Assembly (NCBI GenBank): GCA_017520705.1
Contig: JAFXFF010000012.1
Coordinates: 1 to 64,000, forward strand
Source of the DNA: Clostridia bacterium
GTDB lineage: Bacteria; Bacillota; Clostridia; Oscillospirales; Acutalibacteraceae
Direction of reading: 5' to 3'
Length of the DNA stretch: 64,000 nt
This document shows, in pieces, positions 16,078-24,983 of the stretch. The position numbers and the translations under genes were made by a program. Every line of letters begins with the position of its first letter. Within the stretch, counting starts at the first letter, position 1. The notes below the pieces were generated by a model. It had not been told where the DNA came from. It did not search any database and saw only the letters and a list, made by a program, of their open reading frames with translations.

Positions 16078-18100
16078 ATCCTTCACCTGTTTTCTTCACA
16101 GAATTAAGCATCGCATCGTCGATCTTGCCCCATGCATTAGGGCCGGCGCATTTGACGTAGAGACCCACCGTCACGGTATCGTCCGCATCGCAGACGATGT
16201 CCTCGATCCACGCTGTATGCCATTCGTCATACACCGTGATGGTGGTGGGCTGCTTTTTGACGATCTCGCCGTTAATCTTCACATAGATGTAGATGTCGGT
16301 CTCGCCGCCATCGCCGCCCATAGTGGATAGGCCAAACTTATAGATGCCCGCGGGCAGGTCGACTACCTGCTGCTCCAGCGTAAACTCCACCGCATTGGCC
16401 GCCGCACCCCAGAAGTGATAATGTTTTGTGCCGGTGACCGAATCGGTAACCTTATCCTCCACATACAACTGATCAAAGGTTCCGATGGCGGTGGCGACCC
16501 AGCCACTGTCACCATCTTCAAAACTCCAGTTGTCGAGGAAATTGTATTCCACCATAGACAAAATGCAACGGACGTCCTGCCCGTCGGCTTTACCTTTGAT
16601 GGTGTGCTTGGCCACACCGCCGGCCTTGATGGTCGCCTCGTCAATGGCCTCCCACTCCACGGGCACCGCCACGTGGGAATTGTCCAACATAACGGCGTCC
16701 ACCGTCTCGGGCAGCGCGATGGTGCCGTTGAGGTCGCAAATGACCTCTGCGTCCTCCAGAGCGTCCACACGGTTTTCGATGGGGTTGCCCTTTTGCATCA
16801 GGGCAAACACTTTCAGTGCCTCGGTGACCTTGCCGTCGGCGGTGAAGAACGCCTGATTGTCCACCGCGCAGCCGCCGTACCACTGCCCTGCATCCTCAGG
16901 GTCATACTCGGCAGCATAGGAGCTGGCCCAACCGGAGCCGTGACGCTCCCATAGGGCAGCGTTGGTTTCATAGCTTTCGGTACCCACCGAAATCCACGTG
17001 CCCTCCCAATAAAAGACACCGATGGCACCCGTGGTCTGATTCACCAAGGTATCCACCACGTCCCGTACTAAGTTGGCCTGTCCTTGCATCGTGAAGGGAT
17101 AATCTTGCACGAAATTACCGCCCTCACCGATGGTGTTGCCGCTGAAATCGCTGTCCTCCGCCGTAAAGGCATAGGAGGTCTCTGCCACCATCACCTTTTT
17201 GCCGTAGGTGTCGGCAATGTCCGACAGAACCTTGGCCAGATTCTCATAGGTGCCGTGCCAATAGGGATAGTAGGAGGAAGCAAATACGTCATAATCCACG
17301 CCGTAATAGTCCAGATTCTTGCCGTAGCTCACATAGCTCTCGGCTTTTTCCGGATTGGTGAAGTGCACCGCCACTAAGGCGTGTGGACACACCTCACGTA
17401 CCGCCTTAGAGCCGGCGGACATCAGCTGGGTAATCTTCTTCCAACCACCCACAGAGCTGCTGCTCTCGCCGCACATGGCGCCGGTGGTTTCGTTGCCGAT
17501 CTGCACCATACCCACATCCACACCGGCGTCCACCAGTTGTTGCAGGCAATCCTTGGTGTAGGCATAGAGCGCCTCGGATTTTTCATCGATTTTCATGCTC
17601 TTCCAGGCTTTAGGCGCCATCTGCTTGGCAGGGTCGGCCCAAAAGTCGGAGTAATGAAAGTTGACCAGCAGTTTCATCCCATACTGCGTGGCACGCTTAC
17701 CCACGGCGATGGCGTTGGCAATATCGCAGTTGCCGCCGCCGTAGCCCTTGCCGTTGGCATTAAAGGGGGCGTTCCACACACGCACGCGGATGTAGTTGAT
17801 GCCGTTATTGCGCAAAATCTCATAGACGTCCTTTTGAGTGCCGTCGTAATCGTAATATTTGACACCTGAAGCCTCCAGCGCGGGCACGCAGGAGGCATCC
17901 ATACCCATAATGAAATCATCGGGGAGATTCTCCACCTTCTTCACGTATAGGGTGTCGGAGGCAACCTGCAGCTGTGCTGCGTTGGGTTTCCAGCTTTTTA
18001 CGGCGGTATTCTCTTCCGGTTGCTTAACACAGGCAGAGAACAGCCCCATGCACACAACCAAGGTCAACGCCAGTGCCCACGAGCGGGAAGATCGTTTCAT
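16067..18100 (-). CDS. lipoprotein endo-beta-1,4-galactanase GH53 with Ig-like and galactan-binding modules
   Basis: 677 residues from ATG 18100 (GGAG 7 nt upstream). Lipobox LFSACV anchors it extracellularly. GH53 catalytic domain at about residues 60-400: MGMDASCVPALEASG, YIRVRVWNAPFN, acid/base Glu in VQIGNETTGAM, SSYYPYWHGT, nucleophile Glu in VMVAETSYAF. An insert after GWASSYAAEYDPED is followed by an Ig-like/Big_4-type stretch (about 450-520) and a C-terminal jelly-roll (about 525-670, YNFLDNWSFEDGDSGW, GPNAWGKIDDAML) like galactan-binding CBM61. Together with the cytoplasmic GH53 and the importer it supports galactan use. Confidence 0.94.
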   Translation of the reverse strand: MKRSSRSWALALTLVVCMGLFSACVKQPEENTAVKSWKPNAAQLQVASDTLYVKKVENLPDDFIMGMDASCVPALEASGVKYYDYDGTQKDVYEILRNNGINYIRVRVWNAPFNANGKGYGGGNCDIANAIAVGKRATQYGMKLLVNFHYSDFWADPAKQMAPKAWKSMKIDEKSEALYAYTKDCLQQLVDAGVDVGMVQIGNETTGAMCGESSSSVGGWKKITQLMSAGSKAVREVCPHALVAVHFTNPEKAESYVSYGKNLDYYGVDYDVFASSYYPYWHGTYENLAKVLSDIADTYGKKVMVAETSYAFTAEDSDFSGNTIGEGGNFVQDYPFTMQGQANLVRDVVDTLVNQTTGAIGVFYWEGTWISVGTESYETNAALWERHGSGWASSYAAEYDPEDAGQWYGGCAVDNQAFFTADGKVTEALKVFALMQKGNPIENRVDALEDAEVICDLNGTIALPETVDAVMLDNSHVAVPVEWEAIDEATIKAGGVAKHTIKGKADGQDVRCILSMVEYNFLDNWSFEDGDSGWVATAIGTFDQLYVEDKVTDSVTGTKHYHFWGAAANAVEFTLEQQVVDLPAGIYKFGLSTMGGDGGETDIYIYVKINGEIVKKQPTTITVYDEWHTAWIEDIVCDADDTVTVGLYVKCAGPNAWGKIDDAMLNSVKKTGEGYEK

Positions 18101-18116
18101 ATACATTCTCCATTCT

Positions 18117-18142
18117 ACCTGCGGCCGTCACCGACCGCAGGT
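18117..18142 (-). promoter_or_regulatory. hairpin between pullulanase and GH53 genes
   Basis: ACCTGCGGTCGG / CCGCAGGT-type stem (minus strand) 15 bp after the pullulanase stop and just before the GH53 SD. There is no U-run, so it is more likely an mRNA-processing or stability element than a terminator. Confidence 0.5.
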
Positions 18143-18156
18143 GTGTTTTGGGGAAA

Positions 18157-20802
18157 TCAGATCAGTTTATCGTTCACATACACACGAACGCTGATGGACT
18201 CAATGGTAACCGCGCCACTCTCAAAGGCCAGCGACTCGCTGCCGGCACGAGTGGCGTCCGCCACCAGATGCCACTTGCCTTCCAAGGTATAGGGCAGATT
18301 GGTATTGTGGGGATTGAGCACCGCCAGCGCCTTGCCGCCCTTACCGTCGTCAAACTCCACCGTCACCAGACCGCTTCCCAGTTCCTTAACCTCCACCTTC
18401 GTGTTGACGCTGGTGAAGATGGCGAACTCCTTGCGCATCTCGATAAGACCCTTGTAGTACAGCATGGTGGCGTACTCGCGGTTGCCCTCTTTCAGCACCG
18501 ACCAATCGATGTTGTTGATAGCATCGCTGGATTTATAGCTGTTTTCGTCGCCGTCCTTGGTGCGCAACATCTCCTCGCCTGCCTGCCAGAAGGGAGTGCC
18601 TTTCGCAATCAGATTGATGGCGGCGCCCAGATTGTTCATGCGGTTGCGCTGGTCGTCGCTGTGGTCGGGATTGGACAGCAGCAACTTATCCCACAGGGTG
18701 TTGTTATCGTGGGCACTCATATAGTTGATGACCATACTGTCGGGCACGCTCCAGCCCTGACCGGCGCCCTCGCCGCCCTTAAGTCCGAAGGCGATGTCGG
18801 AGAAGGTGCTGCCGGCCTCACCGCTGATGAATCCCTTGGCGGTTTTATCAAACACGCTACCCTTCAGGCCATCACGGATGACGTCGTTGAACACAGCAAT
18901 ACCGCCGATGGCATCGCCGGTGGGCACAATCTGCCCGATATTGGTCTGGTTAGCCTGCGCACTGCCGTCGTTGGTGGCACCCATGGTCCAGCCCTCACCG
19001 TAGATAATGGCGTTGGGGTTGATGGTATGGACCGCACTCTCCACCTCCTGCATCGTCTGCAGGTCGTGCAGACCCATCAGGTCGAAACGCAGACCGTCCA
19101 GCTTGTACTCCTTGACCCAGTAGGCGGTGGACTCCACCATAAACTTGCCGAACATATAGCGCTCGGAGGCGGTGTCATTACCGCAGCCACTGGCGGAAGA
19201 GTTGGCACCGGTGGAAGTGTAACGATAATAGTAATACGGCACGATGCGGTTAAAAGAGCTGTTGCCGTCGTAGGTGTGGTTGTACACCATATCCATCACC
19301 ACGCCGATGCCCGCCGCGTGGAGGGCCTGCACCATCTGCTTATACTCGCGGATGCGCACCTCGCCGTTGTAGGGGTCAGTGGAATAGCTGCCCTCAGGCA
19401 CGTTGTAGTTTTTGGGATCGTAGCCCCAGTTAAATTCCGCGTCGGGATTGGTCTCATCCACGGTGGCATAGTCGTAGACGGGGAGCAGATGCACATGGGT
19501 GATGCCCAACTGCTTCAGATAATCCACGCCCACCGGCTGGCCGTGCTCGTTGACCAGACCCGTTTCGGTAAAGGCCAAGTATTTGCCCTTATACTGCGAG
19601 GCGGCAATTTTATTGGAGAAGTCACGCACGTGCACCTCCCAGATGACTGCCTCGGAATAGGAGGAGATGGTATCCTTCAGTCCCGCCTTGTTCCAGCCCT
19701 CGGGGTTGGTCTTGGACAGATCCACCACCATGCCGCGGTTGCCGTTGGCCCCTGCTGCCTTGGCATAGGGGTCCACCGCATCCTGTGTGCCCACCGAGGT
19801 GGTCACCGTGTAGGTATAGTAAGTTCCGTGACCGCATGCCTCGGTATAGGACCAAACGCCCTTGTCCCCGCGCACCATATCCACCGACTTATAGGCGTCG
19901 CCTTCGTGTCCCTTTTCGAACAAATTCAGCACCACTTTCGACGCCGTGGGCGCCCACACCTTAAAGGTGGTCTTATCGCCGTGGATGACGGCGCCCAGGT
20001 CGTCACCGTCGTAGTGATACTGCTGGGCAAAAGCCTCGCTGTCAAAAATCGTGGTGGGCACCACCGGCTTGTCGCCGTAGCCCTCGATGGAGATACGATA
20101 ATTCTTGGACAGGTCCAATTCCTCAGCCGTTTCGATATAGCCCATCGCCGCCGAACGACCCAAGGTGGACAGAGAAGCAATCGTAATTTCTCGGTCACCC
20201 TCGTACACCTTGATCTGGCTCAATTCCGAAATCGTCACCTTAGGAGTGACACGGTATTGGATCTTCTTAGTATCCACCATGCCCGCCAACGTAAACTTCT
20301 TAATCATATCCAGCGTCTTACCTCCGTCGCTACTCGTATACTGGTCCGCCTCACCGGACTTAAGGTAAATAAAGGTCTCTCGACCCTCGATGACCGCAAA
20401 ACGGTCCTGTTCATAGTCTTTGGTTGCGTTGCCCCAGGCGGTGCCACCGGGGTCGCTGCAGCCCTTACGGACGATAAAGCCGACCTCCTGCACCCCTTCG
20501 GGGATGTTGATGATGGCCTTGGCGCCGTATTCACACTCGTGGAAGAGATAGCCCTTGCCGGCGGTGTCGCCCCACCAGGCCCACACGTCGCAATTCTCAT
20601 ACGTGCCGTTGTAGCGCCAATAGAATGTGATCTGGTTATAGCCGTCAATTAACGGCTCGGTGTATTCCTCCACTGGTTTCCCGGTGTCCGGCTCATCTTT
20701 GGAGGTATCCTTCGATGCGGTCTTGCCGCAGGCCGCCATCGTTAATAACAAAGCCAAAATGGAAATGCCTGCCAACAGGCGCTGTATGTATCTGTGTTTC
20801 AT
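18157..20802 (-). CDS. pulA: lipoprotein type I pullulanase, GH13_14
   Basis: 881 residues. Signal peptide with lipobox LTMAACG. An N-terminal CBM41-like module (ITFYWRYNGTYENCDVWAWW) is followed by an extra beta-domain and then a CBM48-like domain near 270-360. The catalytic barrel carries the type I pullulanase signature FNWGYDPKNYNVPEGSY, nucleophile Asp in GLRFDLMG, acid/base Glu in YGEGW and Asp in MSAHDN. It debranches alpha-1,6 linkages of starch or pullulan at the cell surface, feeding linear malto-oligosaccharides to the importer and MalQ. Start ATG 20802 with GGAGG, 18 bp after malQ. Confidence 0.96.
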   Translation of the reverse strand: MKHRYIQRLLAGISILALLLTMAACGKTASKDTSKDEPDTGKPVEEYTEPLIDGYNQITFYWRYNGTYENCDVWAWWGDTAGKGYLFHECEYGAKAIINIPEGVQEVGFIVRKGCSDPGGTAWGNATKDYEQDRFAVIEGRETFIYLKSGEADQYTSSDGGKTLDMIKKFTLAGMVDTKKIQYRVTPKVTISELSQIKVYEGDREITIASLSTLGRSAAMGYIETAEELDLSKNYRISIEGYGDKPVVPTTIFDSEAFAQQYHYDGDDLGAVIHGDKTTFKVWAPTASKVVLNLFEKGHEGDAYKSVDMVRGDKGVWSYTEACGHGTYYTYTVTTSVGTQDAVDPYAKAAGANGNRGMVVDLSKTNPEGWNKAGLKDTISSYSEAVIWEVHVRDFSNKIAASQYKGKYLAFTETGLVNEHGQPVGVDYLKQLGITHVHLLPVYDYATVDETNPDAEFNWGYDPKNYNVPEGSYSTDPYNGEVRIREYKQMVQALHAAGIGVVMDMVYNHTYDGNSSFNRIVPYYYYRYTSTGANSSASGCGNDTASERYMFGKFMVESTAYWVKEYKLDGLRFDLMGLHDLQTMQEVESAVHTINPNAIIYGEGWTMGATNDGSAQANQTNIGQIVPTGDAIGGIAVFNDVIRDGLKGSVFDKTAKGFISGEAGSTFSDIAFGLKGGEGAGQGWSVPDSMVINYMSAHDNNTLWDKLLLSNPDHSDDQRNRMNNLGAAINLIAKGTPFWQAGEEMLRTKDGDENSYKSSDAINNIDWSVLKEGNREYATMLYYKGLIEMRKEFAIFTSVNTKVEVKELGSGLVTVEFDDGKGGKALAVLNPHNTNLPYTLEGKWHLVADATRAGSESLAFESGAVTIESISVRVYVNDKLI

Positions 20803-20820
20803 ATGTATTTCCTCCGTTCG

Positions 20821-22311
20821 TTATTTCGCACGCTTGGTTTTCTGTGCCATGGTCAGCATCGCATCCCGCAGCTTTGCGGTGTTGTAGCGGGGGCTGATGC
20901 GCCAGGACCAGTTTCCCTCAGCGGTAGCAGGAGTGTTCATACGCCCCTGTTCGTTGGTCAATTGCAAATAATCCTGCATGGGTACGATCGCCAGATTGGC
21001 GATGCTTCTGAGAGCGCATTCAATCAGATCGTAGGTGCGGCTCTGTCCCGATACGTGGGGACATTCCTTATTGAACCGCCGACGGGCTTCGCCGGATAAA
21101 TGCCTCAGCCACGTGCGGGTACAATCGGAATCGTGAGAGGAGGCATACACCACACAATTGGCATTGACAAAGCGGCGGGGCAAATATTCGTGCTCAGGAT
21201 CGTAGAAGGCGAAGTGCAGCATCTTCATCCCGGGAAATCCGGTGTCGTCTAACAATTCGCGGACATCGTCGGTGATAAACCCCAAATCCTCAGCGATGAT
21301 TTTTGCCTTGGGGAATGTCTCCCGAATGGTGCGGAACAGTGCGATACCGGGAGCGGGATCCCACTTGCCGCCCCGTGCCGTGGCATCGCCGTAGGGCACG
21401 TTATAGTACCCTGCAAACCCACGGAAATGATCGATGCGCAGAATATCGTACAGGCGGAAGGCGGTGGCGATGCGGTGAATCCACCACGCAAAGCCTTGCT
21501 CCTCCATCAGCGCCCAGTTGTAGATAGGGTTGCCCCACAGCTGGCCATCGGGCGAGAATCCATCCGGCGGACATCCCGCTACCACCGTGGGATTGTATTG
21601 CTCGTCCAGCAAAAACTGCTCGGGTGCCGCCCACACGTCCATACTATCGTGGGCCACGTAGATGGGCATATCGCCGATGATGCAAATGCCCTTACTGTGG
21701 GCGTGAGCCACCAGCGCATCCCATTGGGTGAAAAATTCAAACTGCACCCAACGCCAGAAGGACATCTCCTCCTCAAAGGTCTCGCGCTGCGCGTACGCCT
21801 GTGCGTACTCTCGATGGGATTCCTCCCACTGTGTCCACGGCGCATAGTTGTAGTGGACCTTCAGTGCCATAAATAGGGCGTAGTTTTCCAACCAAGACGC
21901 GTTTTTGCGTACAAAGGCCTTGTAGGCCCGATCCGGCACAAAACGGCTATGCGCCAAACGGAGCGCGGCATAGCGCGCTCCGAACAACCATCCATAATCC
22001 ACACGCGTCCCACCGTGACGCTGCTCTTTCAACTCCTCAGCGGTTAACAACCCTTTCTCCGCTAACAGGTCAAGGTCCACAAAGTAGGGATTGCCTGCCA
22101 CTGAGGAAGGGGATTGATAGGGACTGTCGCCATACGACGTGGGATTTAGCGGCAATACCTGCCAGCATTTCTGACCGGTGGCACCTAAAAAATCCACAAA
22201 GCCGTGAGCCTCTTTACCAAAGCTGCCGATGCCATACTTGGATGGTAGGCTGCTGATGGGCATGATCACTCCTGCTTTGTGGCGAAACCCAAAGTTTTTA
22301 GTACAATCCAC
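20821..22311 (-). CDS. malQ: 4-alpha-glucanotransferase (amylomaltase), GH77
   Basis: 496 residues, cytoplasmic. It starts with GTG at 22311 behind AAAGGAA. Amylomaltase motifs: GVIMPISSLPSKYGIGSFG, VLPLNPTSYGDSPYQSPSS, nucleophile Asp in ILRIDHFRGF, acid/base Glu in IIAEDLGF, and SSHDSDCTRTW. The length is normal for bacterial GH77. It disproportionates imported maltodextrins. It is first in the seven-gene operon running down to 11327 and has its own promoter. Confidence 0.96.
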   Translation of the reverse strand: MDCTKNFGFRHKAGVIMPISSLPSKYGIGSFGKEAHGFVDFLGATGQKCWQVLPLNPTSYGDSPYQSPSSVAGNPYFVDLDLLAEKGLLTAEELKEQRHGGTRVDYGWLFGARYAALRLAHSRFVPDRAYKAFVRKNASWLENYALFMALKVHYNYAPWTQWEESHREYAQAYAQRETFEEEMSFWRWVQFEFFTQWDALVAHAHSKGICIIGDMPIYVAHDSMDVWAAPEQFLLDEQYNPTVVAGCPPDGFSPDGQLWGNPIYNWALMEEQGFAWWIHRIATAFRLYDILRIDHFRGFAGYYNVPYGDATARGGKWDPAPGIALFRTIRETFPKAKIIAEDLGFITDDVRELLDDTGFPGMKMLHFAFYDPEHEYLPRRFVNANCVVYASSHDSDCTRTWLRHLSGEARRRFNKECPHVSGQSRTYDLIECALRSIANLAIVPMQDYLQLTNEQGRMNTPATAEGNWSWRISPRYNTAKLRDAMLTMAQKTKRAK

Positions 22312-22344
22312 AAAAAATGCTTCCTTTCGTATAAGTTTATGTAC

Positions 22345-22372
22345 ATTATATCACAAAAAAGCCAACTTGCAA
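22345..22372 (-). promoter_or_regulatory. promoter of the malQ-pulA-GH53-GH13 operon
   Basis: TTGCAA (22367-22372) and TATAAT (22345-22350), minus strand, 16-bp spacer, 34 bp upstream of the GTG start. I see no clear cre-like operator beside it. Confidence 0.7.
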
Positions 22373-22474
22373 CCTTCTTCGTAAAAATTTTCTTTTCTAC
22401 CAACCACATTTCTCACAATAAAACGAACAAAAAAACCGCATAACGAAGCCGTTACTTTTGATGTAAAAACGCAA

Positions 22475-22508
22475 AAAGGCTCACAAGGCAATTTGCCTTG
22501 TGAGCCTT
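22475..22508 (-). terminator. terminator of the TQTEI-repeat lipoprotein gene
   Basis: Hairpin GGCTCACAAGGCA / TGCCTTGTGAGCC followed by T5 on the minus strand. The stem is almost identical to that of the terminator at 23097-23136. Confidence 0.88.
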
Positions 22509-22537
22509 TATCGCAGCTATTCAAATACAGATTCCTA

Positions 22538-23026
22538 TTACCCGAACGTAGGCTCTCCTGCTGTGGTATGACGGACACTTTGGGGATTTTCCAAAATATA
22601 CAAGTAGGTCTGCTCTTCGCCAAAACAGTCCGTAAATTCTCCGTTTGCAGATATTAGATCGCTGTCAGAGAACTGAATCACAACCGTTTGCAAAGGACGA
22701 ATTACCAAAGCTGTATCAATGTTCTTAACACACACATATCCTATATATTCTGTCCAAATAAATATCTCGCTATCCTCTACACATAAGACCCGACAGAACG
22801 CCTCTTTCTCTTTGTTCATCTCGGTCCGAGTTGTCGTTACCTTAGTTTGGGTTGTGGTTATTTCAGTCTGAATCGCAGTTATCTCAGTTTGGGTCGTAGC
22901 TATCTCAGTTTGGGTTGTGAGTGCTTCAGTATGTGTCTCAGTTTCTGTGATTTTGTCAGAACACCCACTAACAAAAAACATCGAGCAAAGTATCACAATG
23001 ATTACTGGAAAAGTTGTCTTTCTCAT
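22538..23026 (-). CDS. lipoprotein with Thr-Gln-Thr-Glu-Ile repeats
   Basis: 162 residues from ATG 23026 (GGAGG). Lipobox FVSGC near residue 22 marks an exported lipoprotein. Residues about 31-68 are a low-complexity stretch of seven-residue units like TTQTEIT, visible in the DNA as tandem degenerate repeats, probably an extended or coiled-coil stalk. The C-terminal 90 residues (FCRVLCVEDSEIFIW, YVCVKNIDTALVI) are a small beta-rich domain of no family I recognise. Monocistronic with its own promoter and terminator, and AT-richer than both neighbours. Confidence 0.78.
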   Translation of the reverse strand: MRKTTFPVIIVILCSMFFVSGCSDKITETETHTEALTTQTEIATTQTEITAIQTEITTTQTKVTTTRTEMNKEKEAFCRVLCVEDSEIFIWTEYIGYVCVKNIDTALVIRPLQTVVIQFSDSDLISANGEFTDCFGEEQTYLYILENPQSVRHTTAGEPTFG

Positions 23027-23065
23027 GACAATACCTCCATCATCAAATTCAATTTCTCTAATTTC

Positions 23066-23094
23066 CTTATATCACACCATTTTGCAGATGTCAA
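23066..23094 (-). promoter_or_regulatory. promoter of the repeat lipoprotein gene
   Basis: TTGACA (23089-23094) and TATAAG (23066-23071), minus strand, 17-bp spacer. Confidence 0.82.
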
Positions 23095-23096
23095 GC

Positions 23097-23136
23097 AAAA
23101 CAGGCTCACAAGGCGACTGCCTTGTGAGCCTGTTTT
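23097..23136 (-). terminator. terminator after ilvE
   Basis: AAAACAGGCTCACAAGGC / GCCTTGTGAGCCTGTTTT hairpin ending 4 bp from the ilvE stop, with a T4 tail on the minus strand. It overlaps the following promoter's upstream edge. Confidence 0.9.
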
Positions 23137-23139
23137 AAA

Positions 23140-24201
23140 TTACAACTGCACGGTCCAGCCGTAGGGGTCGTCGATCTTGCCCCACTGGATACCGGTGAGG
23201 ATGTCGTACAGCATCTGGGTAACCTCGCCGATTTGGCCGCCGTTGACGGGATACTTCTCGCCGTTGTAGGCCAGCTCGCCGATGGGAGACACCACCGCGG
23301 CGGTGCCGCAGCCCCACGCCTCCTCCAGCGTGCCGTCCGCCATAGCGGCGGTCAGCTCGTCGATGGACAAGAGACGCTCGGACACGGTGTAACCCTTACC
23401 CTTCAGCACCTCGATGATGGACTTGCGGGTGATGCCGGGCAGGATGGAGCCGGACAGAGCGGGCGTGACGATCTCGCCCTTGATCTTGAACATCACGTTC
23501 ATGGCGCCCACTTCCTCAATGTACTTGCGGTGGACACCGTCCAGCCACAGCACCTGAGAATAGCCCTTTTCCTCCGCCCGCTTACCGGCGCGGTTGGAGG
23601 CGGCGTAGTTACCGCCGCACTTGGCCTCGCCCGTACCGCCACGGACGGCGCGGACGTCCTCCGTCTCAATCATAATCTTGACGGGGTTGATGCCCTCCTT
23701 GTAGTAGCTACCCACGGGGGAAGCGATGATGACGTAGGTGGCGTTGTGCACGGCGTGGACGCCCAGCGACTCATCGTTACCGAACATAAAGGGGCGCAGG
23801 TACAGAGAGGTGCCGGGAGCGGAGGGAGTCCACTCCTGCTCGGTTTTCACAAACTCTGTAAGCGCTTCCAATGCCAGTTCTTCGGGGATTTGCGGCAGGC
23901 ACATACGCTCGGCGGAGTTGTTCATACGGCGGATATTTTCGATGGGACGGAACAACTGCACTTTCCCGTCGGCTCGACGGTAGGCTTTGAGGCCCTCAAA
24001 AATCTCGGAGCCATAGTGCAGCACCGTAGAGGCAGGATGGAGCGCAATCGGCCCAAAGGGCACGATGCGGGCATCGTGCCAGCCCTGACCCTCGGTGTAG
24101 TCCATCAGAAACATATGGTCGGTGAAATATTTGCCGAAGCCCAAGGTTTCCGCCGCCGGCTTCTCCTTGGGGGTGGCGGTCAAAGTCTTGCTAATTTCCA
24201 T
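23140..24201 (-). CDS. ilvE: branched-chain amino acid aminotransferase, class IV
   Basis: 353 residues from ATG 24201 (SD AGGAG). Type II IlvE signatures: GQGWHDARIVPFGPIALHPA, STVLHYGSEIFEGLKAYR, YLRPFMFG, PLP lysine in GTGEAKCGGNYAAS, and EEVGAMNVMF. It transfers amino groups between glutamate and the 2-oxoacids of Val, Leu and Ile in the cytoplasm. It is the last gene of the T-box/Vor operon, which places transamination directly after the oxidoreductase step. A 245-bp highly structured leader separates it from vorC, so it may also be controlled on its own. Confidence 0.96.
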   Translation of the reverse strand: MEISKTLTATPKEKPAAETLGFGKYFTDHMFLMDYTEGQGWHDARIVPFGPIALHPASTVLHYGSEIFEGLKAYRRADGKVQLFRPIENIRRMNNSAERMCLPQIPEELALEALTEFVKTEQEWTPSAPGTSLYLRPFMFGNDESLGVHAVHNATYVIIASPVGSYYKEGINPVKIMIETEDVRAVRGGTGEAKCGGNYAASNRAGKRAEEKGYSQVLWLDGVHRKYIEEVGAMNVMFKIKGEIVTPALSGSILPGITRKSIIEVLKGKGYTVSERLLSIDELTAAMADGTLEEAWGCGTAAVVSPIGELAYNGEKYPVNGGQIGEVTQMLYDILTGIQWGKIDDPYGWTVQL

Positions 24202-24214
24202 TCAAAACATCTCC

Positions 24215-24445
24215 TAGGGTAGTACAAGACACCTTAATCCGTTTTAGAAAGAGGGTCTTATCTACAAAATAATAATATCAAATGAACCCTCTTTCTAAAA
24301 TCGAAGACCTAAAAGCGAGTAGATTTTGTGGGGGTTTCATTCTATTTGGATGAAGCAAGGCTGTATGCCTTGCGAGAACAAATAGGGTGAAAGACACCAA
24401 AATACACCGCTTTTAGGCGGGTTGGAGGTGCCTTGTGCTACCCTA
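24215..24445 (-). ncRNA. candidate structured leader (or MITE) spanning the vorC-ilvE gap
   Basis: In the minus-strand RNA a 20-bp outer stem (24426-24445 with 24215-24235, one C-A mismatch and one G-U) closes the whole gap, from the vorC stop codon to the ilvE SD. Inside are a 15-bp hairpin (TTTTAGAAAGAGGGT at 24242-24256 with 24286-24300) and a stem CCTAAAAGCG / CGCTTTTAGG (24308-24317 with 24408-24417) enclosing CTATTTG/CAAATAG and GCAAGGC/GCCTTGC. No coding signal. It could be a translation-controlling RNA or a non-autonomous element with terminal inverted repeats. Confidence 0.6.
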
Positions 24446-24446
24446 T

Positions 24447-24983
24447 TTACTCGAAATCAGCGCCCAGTTGCAGGGCGGTGCGGTTGACATCCAGCAGATT
24501 GGCCTTGCGGGCGGAGATCACCTTGCCCAGGGTGGCGGTGATGCTCTCAGCATCGTATTCGCCCAGCACGGACAAGAGTTTGCCCACGATGATCATATTT
24601 GCCAGATTGCCCAGGTTGTTGTCCCCTGCCATCTTAGTGGCGGGGATGTAATAGACGGTGACGTCCTCCCGCTCCACCTTGCGCTCAATGAGGGTGGAGT
24701 CGGCAAAGATAATGCCACCGGGGGCAACGGCGGACTCGTATTTATCCAAAGAGGGCAGATTCATCGCCACCAGCACGTCGGGGCGGGTGACGATGGGCGA
24801 GCCCACCGGCTCGTCGCTGAGGATGACGCTGCAGGAGGCGGTGCCGCCACGCATCTCGGGGCCGTAGGAGGGCAACCAACTGACCTGACGATCCTCCATC
24901 AGTCCTTTGTACGCAAGGAACTTACCGGCAAACAGGATACCCTGACCGCCGAAACCGGAAAACAAAAATTGGGTCTGGCTCAT
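24447..24983 (-). CDS. vorC: 2-oxoacid:ferredoxin oxidoreductase, gamma subunit
   Basis: 178 residues. Pyruvate/ketoisovalerate oxidoreductase gamma domain: [20 protein letters not shown] at the N-terminus, [22 protein letters not shown], and a conserved MNLPSLDKY segment. It joins the alpha, beta and ferredoxin subunits encoded directly upstream to interconvert branched-chain 2-oxoacids and acyl-CoAs with CO2 and ferredoxin. The start overlaps the vorA stop (ATGA-type), showing translational coupling. Vor rather than Kor or Por identity is inferred from ilvE and the T-boxes. Confidence 0.92.
   Translation of the reverse strand: MSQTQFLFSGFGGQGILFAGKFLAYKGLMEDRQVSWLPSYGPEMRGGTASCSVILSDEPVGSPIVTRPDVLVAMNLPSLDKYESAVAPGGIIFADSTLIERKVEREDVTVYYIPATKMAGDNNLGNLANMIIVGKLLSVLGEYDAESITATLGKVISARKANLLDVNRTALQLGADFE

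Noticed and set aside
18073..20652. Very long open frame on the plus strand opposite pullulanase, and similar ones opposite the GH38/GH2/GH94 and ligase genes
   Set aside because: Composition is His/Val/Gly-rich antisense translation of GC-rich codons, without SD or family resemblance; the minus-strand genes have full motif sets.
22351..22623. 90-codon minus-strand frame after the repeat lipoprotein
   Set aside because: It runs through a terminator and the malQ promoter and has no SD.
24233..24446. A fourth T-box or amino-acid riboswitch before ilvE
   Set aside because: No TGGNACC core, no antiterminator/terminator pair and no U-run.
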